Below, in pieces: positions 51,517-61,535 of a DNA stretch of 64,000 bases. The DNA is from Ulvibacterium sp965228935 (GTDB taxonomy: Bacteria > Bacteroidota > Bacteroidia > Flavobacteriales > Flavobacteriaceae). Made by a program: the position numbers and the translations under genes. A model generated the notes under the pieces. That model saw only the letters and a list, made by a program, of their open reading frames with translations, ran no database searches and was not told the DNA's origin. Every line of letters begins with the position of its first letter. Positions within the stretch are counted from its first letter, which is position 1. The stretch covers positions 5,394,001-5,458,000 of the forward strand of contig NZ_OZ245846.1 in the NCBI RefSeq assembly GCF_965228935.1, given 5' to 3'.

Positions 51517-53991
51517 CTAAAACTCCCGTTTGCCAAATTCGCTTTCTATGAACCGGGCCTTGTTGGTATTCTTGTTGAAGGAATAGCTGAGATTGAGCAG
51601 GATCATATCCACCTCATAGACATAGTTGGTAGTGGTAAAAAATTCCCCCGGCCTTTCAGTCGTAATGCGTTGCTCGTTGGTATCCAAGAGTCCCATATCG
51701 ATATTTTGCCATTGTAACGTCGCCACCAACCGATTGTCCAGAAAGGTCTTTCGAAACGTTAGGTTGGGCGAATAGAAACGGGAATCCTCGCCCTGGGCAG
51801 TGTTTTGGGCCGAAAGATAATTGAAGGTAAATTGTAGGGAGGCCGTGGGGGCAAAGGCATAGGTGCTATTCGCATTGATGGAATACACAAAACTATTGGT
51901 ATTCAGGTCCCGATCATCAAAAGTGCCCGCTATGTCGTAGTTGTAAAAATTGCCCCCAATAAAGTTGGACCAATTCTTTGTGGGTTTAAATTGACCGCCC
52001 ACTTCCAGTCCCAGGGAACGACCCCTGCCCACATTGGAATAAATACGGTTTAAAATGGTATCGTTAAAGACCGTGTTTACCCGATTCACCAAATTCTCAA
52101 CATTTCTAAAATAAGCGGTAGCGAACAAGGAATGATCGCCCTTAAAATTTTTGGTTATCCCAAGTTCCACCAAATCGATAAACTCCGGGAGTAGGGTGGC
52201 ATCCCCTTGTTCCAAGGTCTCGGAATGCTCCCTTTCCGGAAAGGGGTTCATTTTAAAGGTGGTGGTACGTTCAATACGCCTACTATAGGCGGCCTTGACA
52301 CGGGTACGTTCGTTTACCGAATATTGCAGGGAAGCGGAGGGAAAGGGTTTTACAAAATTATAGGTATAGGTGGTATCTATGGTATTGGTCCTGTCCCGAA
52401 GGTCAAAATCCCGATCCATGGCCTCCAAGCGAATTCCTGCGGCATAGTCCCATTTTCCCTTTTTTCCGCTAAGTTGGGCATAGGCGGAATGAATACTTCG
52501 TGTTAAATCCACCGCACTGGAGAATTCCGGTACCAGTTCAAAATCACCCGTGGTATTGTTGCGCCGTTCGTATACAAAATCCCCCGTATGGTCCAATATG
52601 CGGTACTGATATCCCGTTTCCAAGGTTCCGAAGGTAAAGGGTTTCCAGGCATAATCGAGTTGAAAACGAAACCCGTTCAAGGGATTGTCATTGGTATTGA
52701 ATTCATCCTGATATACCAAATCGGTATCGGGGAAACCTAAATTCCGATTCGTGGTCGGCCCGCCCAATAAGGTATATTCATAGAGCAGGGAAGCCGATAA
52801 TTTGGAGCGGTCCCGAAAGGTATGTGCGTAATCCAGACTTCCCAAAATAAAATCCCCTATCCTTTCCCGGAGGTTTTCATTGAAATATTGAAAGGTATAC
52901 AAACGCTCCGTACCGTTGGCAGGGATAATGGCATGGTTATCAAAGTACAGGATATCCGCGGTCCTGTCCTTCTGCCGTTCCCCCGCGTAAAATCCCAAGG
53001 AAACCGTATTGAGGGTATCGGGCTGATAATCCACCGTAAACCTTCCGCTAAAATTCACCTCATCAAAACTACGTTCCCCATCGGAGGGAAAACGGGTAAG
53101 GGTATCGTTGATGATCGTAAAGACGTCCCCTTCCCGCCTACCGGCCAGATCGTTTCGCTGGTAGTTGGCCCCAAAGGAAAAGTTCCATTTTTCCTTGCGG
53201 ATATTGTGGGTAAGATCCACCCCGTAGCGTCGGGAAGGTTCGGCATTGCCGTACCCTTCGATGGAAGGAAGGCCTGCTCTTATGTTCACCTGCGTAAAAG
53301 TACCGTTTACCGCCTCTTTTTGTAGGATAATGTTCAATAGGCCCGCCTTGCCCTCCGGGTCATATTTTGCCGAGGGTGCCGTTATCACCTCTACCCTTTC
53401 CACCGAATTTGCGGGAAGCTGGTTCAAGAAAACGGCGGCATTCCCCTGTATCGGTTTTCCATTGAGCAATAGCACAAATCCGGTACTTCCCCGTACACTG
53501 ATCTCGCCCAGGCCATTGACAGCGACCGAAGGGAGGTTTCTTAGCACATCCGTTACATTGCCTCCCAAACTGTTCTGAAATTTGGAAGCCTCGAATACCT
53601 GCCTATCAATTTTATTGATTACCGTGGCACTTTCGGCCTGTACCACTACCTCGTTCAATTGGTTTGCCCCAATGTCCAGGGCAATGACACCTAGTTCATT
53701 GGCATCGGTACTGCTGTTGCACCGTATATCCCGAATAGTTTTTGTCTTAAAGCCAATGAAGGAAACCTCCAAATAGTACGTACCCTTTCTTAGATCGATT
53801 AAGCTAAAAATACCTTTATCATCCGTTATCACCCCGGTAACCAATTTGCTATTTTCCTGGTCATACAAAACAGCCGTGGCGTATTCCAAAGGGCCGTTGG
53901 TATTGCTACTAACAATTTTTCCGGTAATCTGGGCAAAAGCAAAATGTGAAACAAGAAGTAGGATGAAAAGAATACGTAGGGGTAGCTTCAT
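51517..53991 (-). CDS. Outer-membrane receptor with CarboxypepD_reg-like N-terminus (OMP_b-brl_3)
   Basis: An 824-aa protein. After the signal peptide (cut after FAQ) comes a carboxypeptidase-regulatory-like beta sandwich (ITGKIVSSNTNGPLEYATA, about 20-110), a plug-like region (NVTDVLRNLPSVAVNGLGEI, VRGSTGFVLLLNGKP) and a large barrel. It belongs to the outer-membrane-barrel family with TonB-receptor features. Its ligand is unknown. It precedes the permease gene on the same strand with a 110-bp gap. Confidence 0.87.
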   Translation of the reverse strand: MKLPLRILFILLLVSHFAFAQITGKIVSSNTNGPLEYATAVLYDQENSKLVTGVITDDKGIFSLIDLRKGTYYLEVSFIGFKTKTIRDIRCNSSTDANELGVIALDIGANQLNEVVVQAESATVINKIDRQVFEASKFQNSLGGNVTDVLRNLPSVAVNGLGEISVRGSTGFVLLLNGKPIQGNAAVFLNQLPANSVERVEVITAPSAKYDPEGKAGLLNIILQKEAVNGTFTQVNIRAGLPSIEGYGNAEPSRRYGVDLTHNIRKEKWNFSFGANYQRNDLAGRREGDVFTIINDTLTRFPSDGERSFDEVNFSGRFTVDYQPDTLNTVSLGFYAGERQKDRTADILYFDNHAIIPANGTERLYTFQYFNENLRERIGDFILGSLDYAHTFRDRSKLSASLLYEYTLLGGPTTNRNLGFPDTDLVYQDEFNTNDNPLNGFRFQLDYAWKPFTFGTLETGYQYRILDHTGDFVYERRNNTTGDFELVPEFSSAVDLTRSIHSAYAQLSGKKGKWDYAAGIRLEAMDRDFDLRDRTNTIDTTYTYNFVKPFPSASLQYSVNERTRVKAAYSRRIERTTTFKMNPFPEREHSETLEQGDATLLPEFIDLVELGITKNFKGDHSLFATAYFRNVENLVNRVNTVFNDTILNRIYSNVGRGRSLGLEVGGQFKPTKNWSNFIGGNFYNYDIAGTFDDRDLNTNSFVYSINANSTYAFAPTASLQFTFNYLSAQNTAQGEDSRFYSPNLTFRKTFLDNRLVATLQWQNIDMGLLDTNEQRITTERPGEFFTTTNYVYEVDMILLNLSYSFNKNTNKARFIESEFGKREF

Positions 53992-54071
53992 TTGAAAAAA
54001 TACAGGCGTCCAAATGCCAAAGCTACACCAGGACGATAAGGGCTGACGGTGTATTTGAAAAAGTTAAGGTA

Positions 54072-54881
54072 TCATTGCCGTTTTTTGAACTGGATCGGGG
54101 TCTTGCCCTCATGCCGTTTAAAGTACTTCACAAAATGGGAAACATCCTTGAAATTCAATTTGAAAGCGATTTCGGTCACCGAAAGGTCCGTGAAGTTCAA
54201 CAAGCGCTTTGCCTCTTTTATGATATGTATGGCGATTACCTTGGAGGCGGTCTTTGAATATTCCTTTTGGCAAAGGGCGTTTAAATTTTGGGAAGTAGTA
54301 TTGCACATTTTGGCATAGTACGAAACGTCGTTTTTTAGTTGTTTTCCCAAATAGGTATTGAATTGGGATAGTTTATCACCCATAAAGGGGGCGCTTTCCG
54401 TTATGGCATAGCTCAGTATCTTGGCCAATAAGGCCTTTAAGGATCCCTCTATTACTTCGTTTTGACCTGATGTGTTTTGCTTCGTTTCCCTACACAGGAG
54501 TTCAAAGAGGCTATCGATGGTAGCATCCGGCCCAACATCAATAACCTGTTTCTGGTTTAACTGCCCAAGTTGGTGGTTGATCTTTTTATCCAGGGTTCTC
54601 TCCAAAAACTCTTCTTTGATGATAATGACGAATCCCTCGGGCAGGGTATTGATTTCCCAATGGTGTACTTGGTCTTTTCGGATTACAAAAACTACGGGAG
54701 GTTCTATGCGATACCTTTTAAGGTCCATATGGTGAAGGCCCGAACCCTTCCTGAAATAGACCAGTTCCAAGTACTTGTTGTGCCTGTGGGGCTTGGTATA
54801 CCGTTTGTTGATGTCAAAAGGCTCAATTTTTATATGGGCATATGGGGAAATTTTGTTGTAGGTATTGATTACGGTCCTCAT
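54072..54881 (-). CDS. AraC-family regulator with cupin domain
   Basis: A 269-aa protein. The N-terminal third is a cupin-type sensor with a metal-like His motif (YTKPHRHNKYLELVYFRKGS). The C-terminal HTH pair includes YYAKMCNTTSQNLNALCQKE and LSVTEIAFKLNFKDVSHFVK, followed by RHEGKTPIQFKKR. It is 80 bp upstream of the outer-membrane receptor gene and may regulate it. Confidence 0.9.
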   Translation of the reverse strand: MRTVINTYNKISPYAHIKIEPFDINKRYTKPHRHNKYLELVYFRKGSGLHHMDLKRYRIEPPVVFVIRKDQVHHWEINTLPEGFVIIIKEEFLERTLDKKINHQLGQLNQKQVIDVGPDATIDSLFELLCRETKQNTSGQNEVIEGSLKALLAKILSYAITESAPFMGDKLSQFNTYLGKQLKNDVSYYAKMCNTTSQNLNALCQKEYSKTASKVIAIHIIKEAKRLLNFTDLSVTEIAFKLNFKDVSHFVKYFKRHEGKTPIQFKKRQ

Positions 54882-54934
54882 GGATAATTGCCTATTTTCT
54901 CTGCCCTAAACTATAAGATCAACGCGTATTAGTT

Positions 54935-55864
54935 TCAAATATCTTCCAAGGAAGGGACCGTCAATTCGGGGATATTCCATTTGGCCCGTTTGGCGCCAGC
55001 CTGGTAGGCACTTTCCAAAAAGTCCAGTACTGCAGCTCTCGGGTCTTCAGAATTCTTGACCGTTTCATAACGCAGCAGGGCCATGGGGCTTCCATTGCTG
55101 TCTACCCAATTGGCGGCCTCCGGAAATAAGGGTTCTTCATCCAAGCCCTCAGGGGAAGGGTAGGTATAGGCATAATACATAGGTTCGGGCATACTGTCGT
55201 CACCTGCCCAAAATCCGAAACTGATCTGCTCATGGGAATAGGTATCCCGTTCCAGAATACGTGCCGACTTGTCCATAGGCGGGAGCTTTCTGTCCGAAAC
55301 CCGGGTCACCGTGAGGTCCATATGGTGCCAATAGATATGGACGGGGCAGGTCTTTCCGTAAAACCGGCCGCTAAATTCCTGAAAAACGGCATGGTTCCAT
55401 TGCATCAGTTTCCAAAACCTTTGGATATATCCCCAATCGTAATGATGATAGTCCCGGATGGCGTCAAAGCGGGTTTCAATACCCAGATCCAAAGGTTTCT
55501 CTATAAATTTGGGATGCAGGTCAAAACTGGCCAGTGCCTTCATAAAATGTTCGTAAAATTCGGCTATGGTCGGATCGGGTAGCAAGGAAATGTGAATCGG
55601 TTCGTAGGTGCTATGGGACAACACAACGGCCTTTTCCAGTATATTGAAATCTATTTCCAAAGTATCGAGTCCATCATTGACCGGGATACTGTGGGTGCCA
55701 AATCCCCTTGAGGTAACGTAGAGCGTAATATACCACCAATGATTTTTCCGAGCGGTCAGTTTTAGACGTGTCTTCCCAATAATCTGTAGAATCAAATGTA
55801 CGGTCAATCGGGTTTCTTTCCACTCCTCAAAGGGTAAATTGGGCAATGCTGTTCCGTTTTTCAT
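54935..55864 (-). CDS. DUF5996 family protein
   Basis: From the ATG at 55864 (MKNGTALPNLPFEEWKETRL) the 309-aa protein matches DUF5996, with LTVHLILQIIGKTRLKLTAR, NHWWYITLYVTSRGFGTHSI, PVHIYWHHMDLTVTR and EQISFGFWAGDDSMPEPMYY. A frame opening to 55957 adds a poorly conserved tail. DUF5996 is of unknown function. Same-strand neighbours are an AraC gene and a hydrolase gene with gaps of 53 and 127 bp. Confidence 0.88.
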   Translation of the reverse strand: MKNGTALPNLPFEEWKETRLTVHLILQIIGKTRLKLTARKNHWWYITLYVTSRGFGTHSIPVNDGLDTLEIDFNILEKAVVLSHSTYEPIHISLLPDPTIAEFYEHFMKALASFDLHPKFIEKPLDLGIETRFDAIRDYHHYDWGYIQRFWKLMQWNHAVFQEFSGRFYGKTCPVHIYWHHMDLTVTRVSDRKLPPMDKSARILERDTYSHEQISFGFWAGDDSMPEPMYYAYTYPSPEGLDEEPLFPEAANWVDSNGSPMALLRYETVKNSEDPRAAVLDFLESAYQAGAKRAKWNIPELTVPSLEDI

Positions 55865-55991
55865 AGGTACTGTGTGGCTTTCTTTTTTGATAAATTCCGT
55901 CCATCTAAAAGTACAAAAAAGCGAGGGGCTTTTCTGCCTGTTTTTTGATTGGTCCAAAAAGAAAAATCAAATCCGTGGAATTCCTGAATCC

Positions 55992-57308
55992 TTAATTCCG
56001 TTGCGCGGCCATCCATTCCATTATCGTAACAGGTTTGCCTTCCCATAGTACGGGATTGCCCTGAAAACCGAAATCGGCATGGTTGGCATGTGAATAGATC
56101 CATGAAAAATGGCCGTGGTACCGGTAATTGGGACCCCCAAAGAAACCCGTAATGTCCACGACATTATCGTAGTACGAAAAATGTACATTTTGGGCATTGG
56201 CATCCATCAATCGCTTGTACAACGGTACCACCGTTTCTTCCGGAAGGGTTACCGGGTCGTCCTTGGAATGGAGAAACCACATGGGTACATCCTTAATTTT
56301 CTGTAGCTGCTCGTCCGTAATAAACCGGGAATGATAGGCCAAGGCACTGATGTAACCTGCGGCAAAATAATCGGGATAGAGGAGTATCAACTTTAGCGAC
56401 ATATAGCCCCCATTGGAGCATCCCCCTATATAGATCCGCTCGGTATCAATTTGGGGGTGATCGGCCACATATTTTTTAATAAGACCCATCAAAGCCTCGT
56501 TATAGATATCATTTTCCTTTCCCCGGGTGTATTCCCCCGAGGCACTTTGCATCCAAAAGGTCGGGCTTTGGGGTACAAGGACATAGGCCCCTCCAAAGAG
56601 GGACTGTATTTCATCCGAGGCGTAGTTGGCCGCCCTGTTGGCCATTAGTGGAATAGTCGTATCGGTACCTCCTTCCCCTCCCCCGTGGAGCCATATGATC
56701 AAGGGGGATTTTTTGTTAGAGGTTTTGGGCGTAAAAGCGGCATAGGACAGACTGATGTCCTCGTTATGCGTGTGCTTTCCGGTCAGATCGAATTCGTTGA
56801 CCAAGGGTAGAATTCTTTTGGCTTCCTTGTCCCAAACCTCACCGGTCTTGGTATGGGTTATGGTCAGTTGGTAATCGATCCATACGTTGCCCCGTGCATT
56901 GGGAATGTATTGCATGGGCGAGGCAAGCACCATATTTGGCCCTATGGCAAGGAGAAGGGTCAGGAATTTTCCTTTGGCCACCCTATTGCCATTTTTATCG
57001 GATACATAGGCATATTGTACGGTTCGCTGCCCCGAGGCCATTTCATCGGGAATCTGGGCTTGTTCGGTAGTACGCTTTACGGAGACTTCATATTCCCCGG
57101 CAGTGGCCGCTGATACGGTCTCTTTTAAGGACAGGATTACCCGGCTGGCAGCTGGGCCCCAATCGTATCCCTCGACTATCAAGGTGTATTCCCCGGCTTG
57201 GTTACTTCTTTCAGATTGCAAAAATTCCGTTGGGGGTTCGTGGGATAAAAGGTGTATGGGTGCAATGAGCAATACCCAGATAATTGAATTAAAAATGCAT
57301 CTATTCAT
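55992..57308 (-). CDS. Secreted alpha/beta hydrolase (prolyl-oligopeptidase/PHB-depolymerase-like)
   Basis: A 438-aa protein with signal peptide (MNRCIFNSIIWVLLIAPIHL). An N-terminal beta domain (about 35-180) is followed by the hydrolase core: oxyanion GGGEGG in LIIWLHGGGEGGTD, nucleophile elbow GGCSNGGYMS, acid in LHSKDDPV and His in YHGHFSW. It resembles the secreted esterase/feruloyl-esterase-like group with an extra N-terminal domain. Its stop is 127 bp from the DUF5996 start. Confidence 0.88.
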   Translation of the reverse strand: MNRCIFNSIIWVLLIAPIHLLSHEPPTEFLQSERSNQAGEYTLIVEGYDWGPAASRVILSLKETVSAATAGEYEVSVKRTTEQAQIPDEMASGQRTVQYAYVSDKNGNRVAKGKFLTLLLAIGPNMVLASPMQYIPNARGNVWIDYQLTITHTKTGEVWDKEAKRILPLVNEFDLTGKHTHNEDISLSYAAFTPKTSNKKSPLIIWLHGGGEGGTDTTIPLMANRAANYASDEIQSLFGGAYVLVPQSPTFWMQSASGEYTRGKENDIYNEALMGLIKKYVADHPQIDTERIYIGGCSNGGYMSLKLILLYPDYFAAGYISALAYHSRFITDEQLQKIKDVPMWFLHSKDDPVTLPEETVVPLYKRLMDANAQNVHFSYYDNVVDITGFFGGPNYRYHGHFSWIYSHANHADFGFQGNPVLWEGKPVTIMEWMAAQRN

Positions 57309-57386
57309 CAGATCAATTTTTGTGTTTTGCGAGTCGATTTAAATCGGATGGGGCGGCCGTAAACAAATGTACGCTTTGCCCGCTGG

Positions 57387-57896
57387 TCAAACAAATAGCA
57401 AAATAAGGGTAAGAATAACTCCCCCAAAAGTGAAATAGAGGCCTTTTTTGAATATTGGGGTGCTGGGCCGAAACATCCAAAACGCGGATACGACAAAGAA
57501 CAAAAGGGATAGTCCAAAAAAGATATTGAGAAAAAACAAGGGATGATCGGAATTGGCCTTATGGATTTTGGCCATTTTATCCAAGATCAAGGGTAAGCGC
57601 TTTTCAAGATATTGGGCCTCTCCCGTTACCGTATTGTAGGTACCGGTTTCAAAATGGATGAGTGCTCCTTCTTCCCTATCTACTTTTAGATTCTTTTTCT
57701 TTAAGGCCTTGCCCAAATCCCCAGTCGTTAGTTGCGGTTCCAACTCTTTTTCGACCTGTACATCTTTTTTTAAATAATCGGTATTCCTAAAAATAAGTAC
57801 GATTCCACTGATGGCGTACATCGCCATTATGCCAGCCAAAAAGAATCCTAAATATCTGTGATAGGTGCGCATGGTCTGTTCGGTCCTTCTTCCCAT
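57387..57896 (-). CDS. PepSY-type membrane protein
   Basis: A 169-aa protein with N-terminal helix (YLGFFLAGIMAMYAISGIVL), a soluble loop and two C-terminal helices (FFLNIFFGLSLLFFVVSAFW, then GGVILTLILLFV). HRYLGFFLAGIMAMYAISG and the HKANSDHP loop match the PepSY-associated TM family that often accompanies TonB receptors and ferric reductases. It follows the receptor gene by 29 bp: cotranscribed. A second ATG at 57872 is equally plausible. Confidence 0.85.
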   Translation of the reverse strand: MGRRTEQTMRTYHRYLGFFLAGIMAMYAISGIVLIFRNTDYLKKDVQVEKELEPQLTTGDLGKALKKKNLKVDREEGALIHFETGTYNTVTGEAQYLEKRLPLILDKMAKIHKANSDHPLFFLNIFFGLSLLFFVVSAFWMFRPSTPIFKKGLYFTFGGVILTLILLFV

Positions 57897-57925
57897 AGTC
57901 CAAGTGTATTCGGCCGCAAACTGGA

Positions 57926-60316
57926 TTAAAATCTTCGTCTTGCCCCGGTAAACTCCATGGCCTCCCCTTTTCCAAAACCATAACTAAATCCAAAGGCCAC
58001 AAAAGTACCCCTAAGGCTTCGGCTATAGATGAAAAAATCTTCCTGACTTATCTCGTTTTCCCGTATTCTGGAGGCAAAGGCATCACGTACGCTCAAATTC
58101 AACACGCCCTTTCCCTTGAACAGTTTTTTGCGTACGCCAAGGTCTAAAAAGGCCATTTCACTTATTCTGCCTTGAACCGTCTCAAAACTTGATCGATAGT
58201 TTCCAGTCGCCTCCAAATCAATATCCGCGGGGAGCTTCACCTTGGTCATCAGTTTGGAGGACCACTGATTTGCGCTAAAATCGAAGGTCGTGCCATCAAA
58301 AAAGCCATCGCGGGCAAACTGGCTATAGTTAAAGTCCGCATTGAGGGTAAGCCAATTGGCCGGGCTATATTTGGTATTGAACTCGATTCCCGTGGTCCTA
58401 TTGGTACCGATATTTTCCGGCCGTACCGTATTCACATTGTTTTCGAAAAAGGATACCCTTTCAATAACGTCAGTGGTGTACCGATGATAGACCCCAAGAT
58501 TCATGGAAGTCTTACCGATAAAGAAAATACTGGTCAACTCGTAGGAGTCGGTAAACTCCGGCATTAACTCCGGGTTACCTTGGCGAATATTGAAATTGTT
58601 ACGGATATTGAAAAAAGGGTTTAAATCCCAAAGCCGTGGTCGATAAATACGTTTGGAGTACCCGGCCTGCAGGGATATTTTTTCGGAAAATTTATAGGAG
58701 GTATGTACACTGGGAAATAGGTTGGTATAATTCTGGTCATTGATTTCATTGGTATTGATCAGTATGGTGTTCAAATCGGTCTGCTCCAAGCGCAAACCGC
58801 CCTTTATCCCCCATTTTTCCCCTTCATAGGCCCCCGTACCATAAAGCCCTAAAACCCTTTGATCAAACTCGAAAACATTGGTAAGACCGGGATCGTTTAT
58901 AAATTCGCCCCCGATCAAATTATTGACCTCAAAATCATTGTTTACGTCGTTAAGGACATATTGTGTTCCGGTCTCCATCGTCCATTTTTTGGAAATTGGC
59001 AGCGTATAATCCAACTTAAAGGTGAAAACGGATTCCTTAAAATCGGTTCGGGTCCGTTGCGCATTATCATTGTTCTCCCCGGAAATCGTGGTATCCAGAA
59101 AATCCGAGGACTGATCCTTTCCAAAGAAATTCCCCAATGCGCTGAACAGCAATGTGTGGTCCTCATCCCCCTTAAAATCCTTTTTATACTGTAGTTCGTA
59201 CTGGAATTTTGGATTGGTGGCCTCCGTGGTCTCGTTGCGTTCCCACTGGGAGGTAATTTCATTCGAGGCATCCAAGGATGCAAAATTGGTGGTAGAGGGT
59301 TGATCTTCAAGTTCCAGGGCAAAATTGCCCGAAAGTGTTATTACGTCATTGGGACTCAGGTAATAATCGGTTCCCAACACAAAATTGTAGTAGTTTTCAT
59401 TCCTGAATTCCGTACCGGTAGTCAGAATGGTCGTATTGTTTACCAAATCCACATTCCTATTATCGATGTCGCTCGGTAAATCGCGGAATCCTACCCCTAT
59501 CTGACTGAACAGATTAAACTTCTCCGTCCTTCGATTTAAGCTTATCCCCACACTGTTGTTTTCGGGGGCACCGGCATTTACGGAAACCGAACCGTTAAGC
59601 CCTTTTCTTTCCTCTTTTTTGATGACGATATTTATGATTCCCGACGTTCCTTCCGCGTCATATTTGGCAGATGGATTGGTAATGACCTCCACCCTATCGA
59701 TCATATCCGCGGTGATGGTACCCAAGGTATTCCCTTCCTCGCTAGCGATAATGGAAGGCTTTCCGTTGATGAGCACCTGTACCCCCGCACTTCCCCTTAG
59801 GCTTATCTGGCCTTCGATACTCACATTTACTGAGGGAACATTGTTCAAAACGTCCAAGGCACTTGCCCCGGTACTGCTCAAATCCTTCCCTACATTAAAA
59901 ACGCGCTTGTCCAGCTTAAATTCCGTTACGGATTCCTCTCCCCGGACGACTACTTCGTTTAGTTGTTCGGCATCCTCGGAAAGTGCAACGGTGCCCAGAT
60001 CAATGGTCTTGCTTCTTGCCTCGGGCTGCCCAAAGGTTTTGGTCTGGAAACCCAGGAAACTGATTTCAATGTAAAAATTATCCGCGTCCGTTTCCAGGGC
60101 AAAACTTCCATCGTCCAAAGTTGTTGTGCCGCTAATGGGTTTTTTGGTCTCATTGTCAGCAATCATTACAGTAGCAAAGGCTATCGGTGTTCCATTTATT
60201 TGTTCCACTACCTTGCCTTTTACGGTGATGGATCGGGTGTTTTGGGCAGAAATTGTGCCCATAGCCATGAACAAGCTGCAAAGGAAAAAAGTAATCTGTT
60301 TTGTTTTTAAACGCAT
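57926..60316 (-). CDS. Outer-membrane receptor with CarboxypepD_reg-like N-terminus
   Basis: A 796-aa protein with signal peptide (cut after SAQ), a carboxypeptidase-regulatory-like N-domain (GKVVEQINGTPIAFATVMIA), plug-like elements (VLNNVPSVNVSIEGQISLR) and a barrel ending RRRF. It is a paralogue of the receptor at 51517. The PepSY partner hints at iron or siderophore import, an inference from the family association. Divergent from the LytS/LytTR pair, whose target it may be. Confidence 0.87.
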   Translation of the reverse strand: MRLKTKQITFFLCSLFMAMGTISAQNTRSITVKGKVVEQINGTPIAFATVMIADNETKKPISGTTTLDDGSFALETDADNFYIEISFLGFQTKTFGQPEARSKTIDLGTVALSEDAEQLNEVVVRGEESVTEFKLDKRVFNVGKDLSSTGASALDVLNNVPSVNVSIEGQISLRGSAGVQVLINGKPSIIASEEGNTLGTITADMIDRVEVITNPSAKYDAEGTSGIINIVIKKEERKGLNGSVSVNAGAPENNSVGISLNRRTEKFNLFSQIGVGFRDLPSDIDNRNVDLVNNTTILTTGTEFRNENYYNFVLGTDYYLSPNDVITLSGNFALELEDQPSTTNFASLDASNEITSQWERNETTEATNPKFQYELQYKKDFKGDEDHTLLFSALGNFFGKDQSSDFLDTTISGENNDNAQRTRTDFKESVFTFKLDYTLPISKKWTMETGTQYVLNDVNNDFEVNNLIGGEFINDPGLTNVFEFDQRVLGLYGTGAYEGEKWGIKGGLRLEQTDLNTILINTNEINDQNYTNLFPSVHTSYKFSEKISLQAGYSKRIYRPRLWDLNPFFNIRNNFNIRQGNPELMPEFTDSYELTSIFFIGKTSMNLGVYHRYTTDVIERVSFFENNVNTVRPENIGTNRTTGIEFNTKYSPANWLTLNADFNYSQFARDGFFDGTTFDFSANQWSSKLMTKVKLPADIDLEATGNYRSSFETVQGRISEMAFLDLGVRKKLFKGKGVLNLSVRDAFASRIRENEISQEDFFIYSRSLRGTFVAFGFSYGFGKGEAMEFTGARRRF

Positions 60317-60527
60317 AGGGCATTCCGATTATACTCTCAAAGATGGAATTCCTAAGGAAAAACTGAAAACAAAATCCTCCAAACGACATGGATATGGCCC
60401 CAATCGACAATTATCCAAAAAAATCCTGTAGTGTTGTTGTTCAGGGGAGAAAGAACGTCGTTTGGAATACATCTTTTTATGGGTTACCTTTTATACTTTA
60501 GTTTAGGCTATTCAAATTTCCATTCTT

Positions 60528-61535
60528 GTGATTTCAAGAAAAGAGCTCTTTTTTCAGATTGTACTGCACATCTCGGTGCTGCTTTTCTATTCCTTTGACA
60601 GGAACAATCCAGGTATTGATGGATTCCAAATATGGTCTTTTTTGAGCTATGCCCTGGCCGCCGCCTTTATTACCTATTATTTAATGCCCCGATTCCTGTA
60701 CCGAAAAAAACAGTGGGCCTTCTTCGGATTGGTGGCCCTGGTCATTTTTGTGGTGATTTTAATCGAGGAATTGATATTGGAACAAATATTCTTTGCCGGT
60801 ACACGTAGGGCCAGGATCTTCCCAGGTATTTATTTTGCCCTGTTCGATGTATTGCCGATTATTGTAATTCTATCCGGATTCAAGTTTGGGTGGGATGCCC
60901 TTCAAAAACAGCGACAGATCGATGAACTCACCAGTACCATCCAGGAAAGCGAGCTTCAGTTTTTGCGCTCCCAAATCAATCCCCATTTTTTGTTCAACAA
61001 CCTGAACAATCTCTATTCGCACGCCTTGGAAAATTCGGCCAAGACCCCGGAAATAATTCTTGAGCTTAGCGGAGTGCTCCGGTATATGCTGTACGAATGC
61101 AAGGAGAAGTTTGTTCCCTTGGCCAAGGAAATAGAACAGCTCCATAATTTCGTAAAGCTGAACAAACTGCAAATCGAAGAACGGGGAGAGGTCAATTTCA
61201 ACACCCAAAATATCGCTTCGGACTACAAAATAGCACCCCTGATTTTAATCGTTTTTATTGAAAATGCCTTTAAACATAGTCAGTCCGGACAGTCCAGTAA
61301 CATTACCATCGATATTGATCTGCGGTTGGAGGGCGACACATTGCACTTCTATTGCAAGAATAATTTTGAGGCATCGGAAGCTTTGGATACCGTGGCCAAG
61401 GGTATTGGCCTGGAGAATGTAAAAAAACGTTTGCAATTGCTATATCCCAATAAGCATCGACTGGACATTGACCGGAAAAAGGGAAATTTTGAAGTGCATT
61501 TGGAGCTACAATTGGAAAAAACGAAAGCACCATGA
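60528..61535 (+). CDS. LytS/YehU-type sensor histidine kinase
   Basis: A 335-aa protein beginning with GTG (60528) and four membrane helices in the first 122 residues. The His_kinase domain has QINPHFLFNNLNNLYSHALE with His153, and the ATPase domain LILIVFIENAFKHSQSG and GIGLENVKKRLQLLYPN. Its stop overlaps the response-regulator start (ATGA at 61532-61535). Senses an unknown envelope signal. Confidence 0.94.
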   Translation: MISRKELFFQIVLHISVLLFYSFDRNNPGIDGFQIWSFLSYALAAAFITYYLMPRFLYRKKQWAFFGLVALVIFVVILIEELILEQIFFAGTRRARIFPGIYFALFDVLPIIVILSGFKFGWDALQKQRQIDELTSTIQESELQFLRSQINPHFLFNNLNNLYSHALENSAKTPEIILELSGVLRYMLYECKEKFVPLAKEIEQLHNFVKLNKLQIEERGEVNFNTQNIASDYKIAPLILIVFIENAFKHSQSGQSSNITIDIDLRLEGDTLHFYCKNNFEASEALDTVAKGIGLENVKKRLQLLYPNKHRLDIDRKKGNFEVHLELQLEKTKAP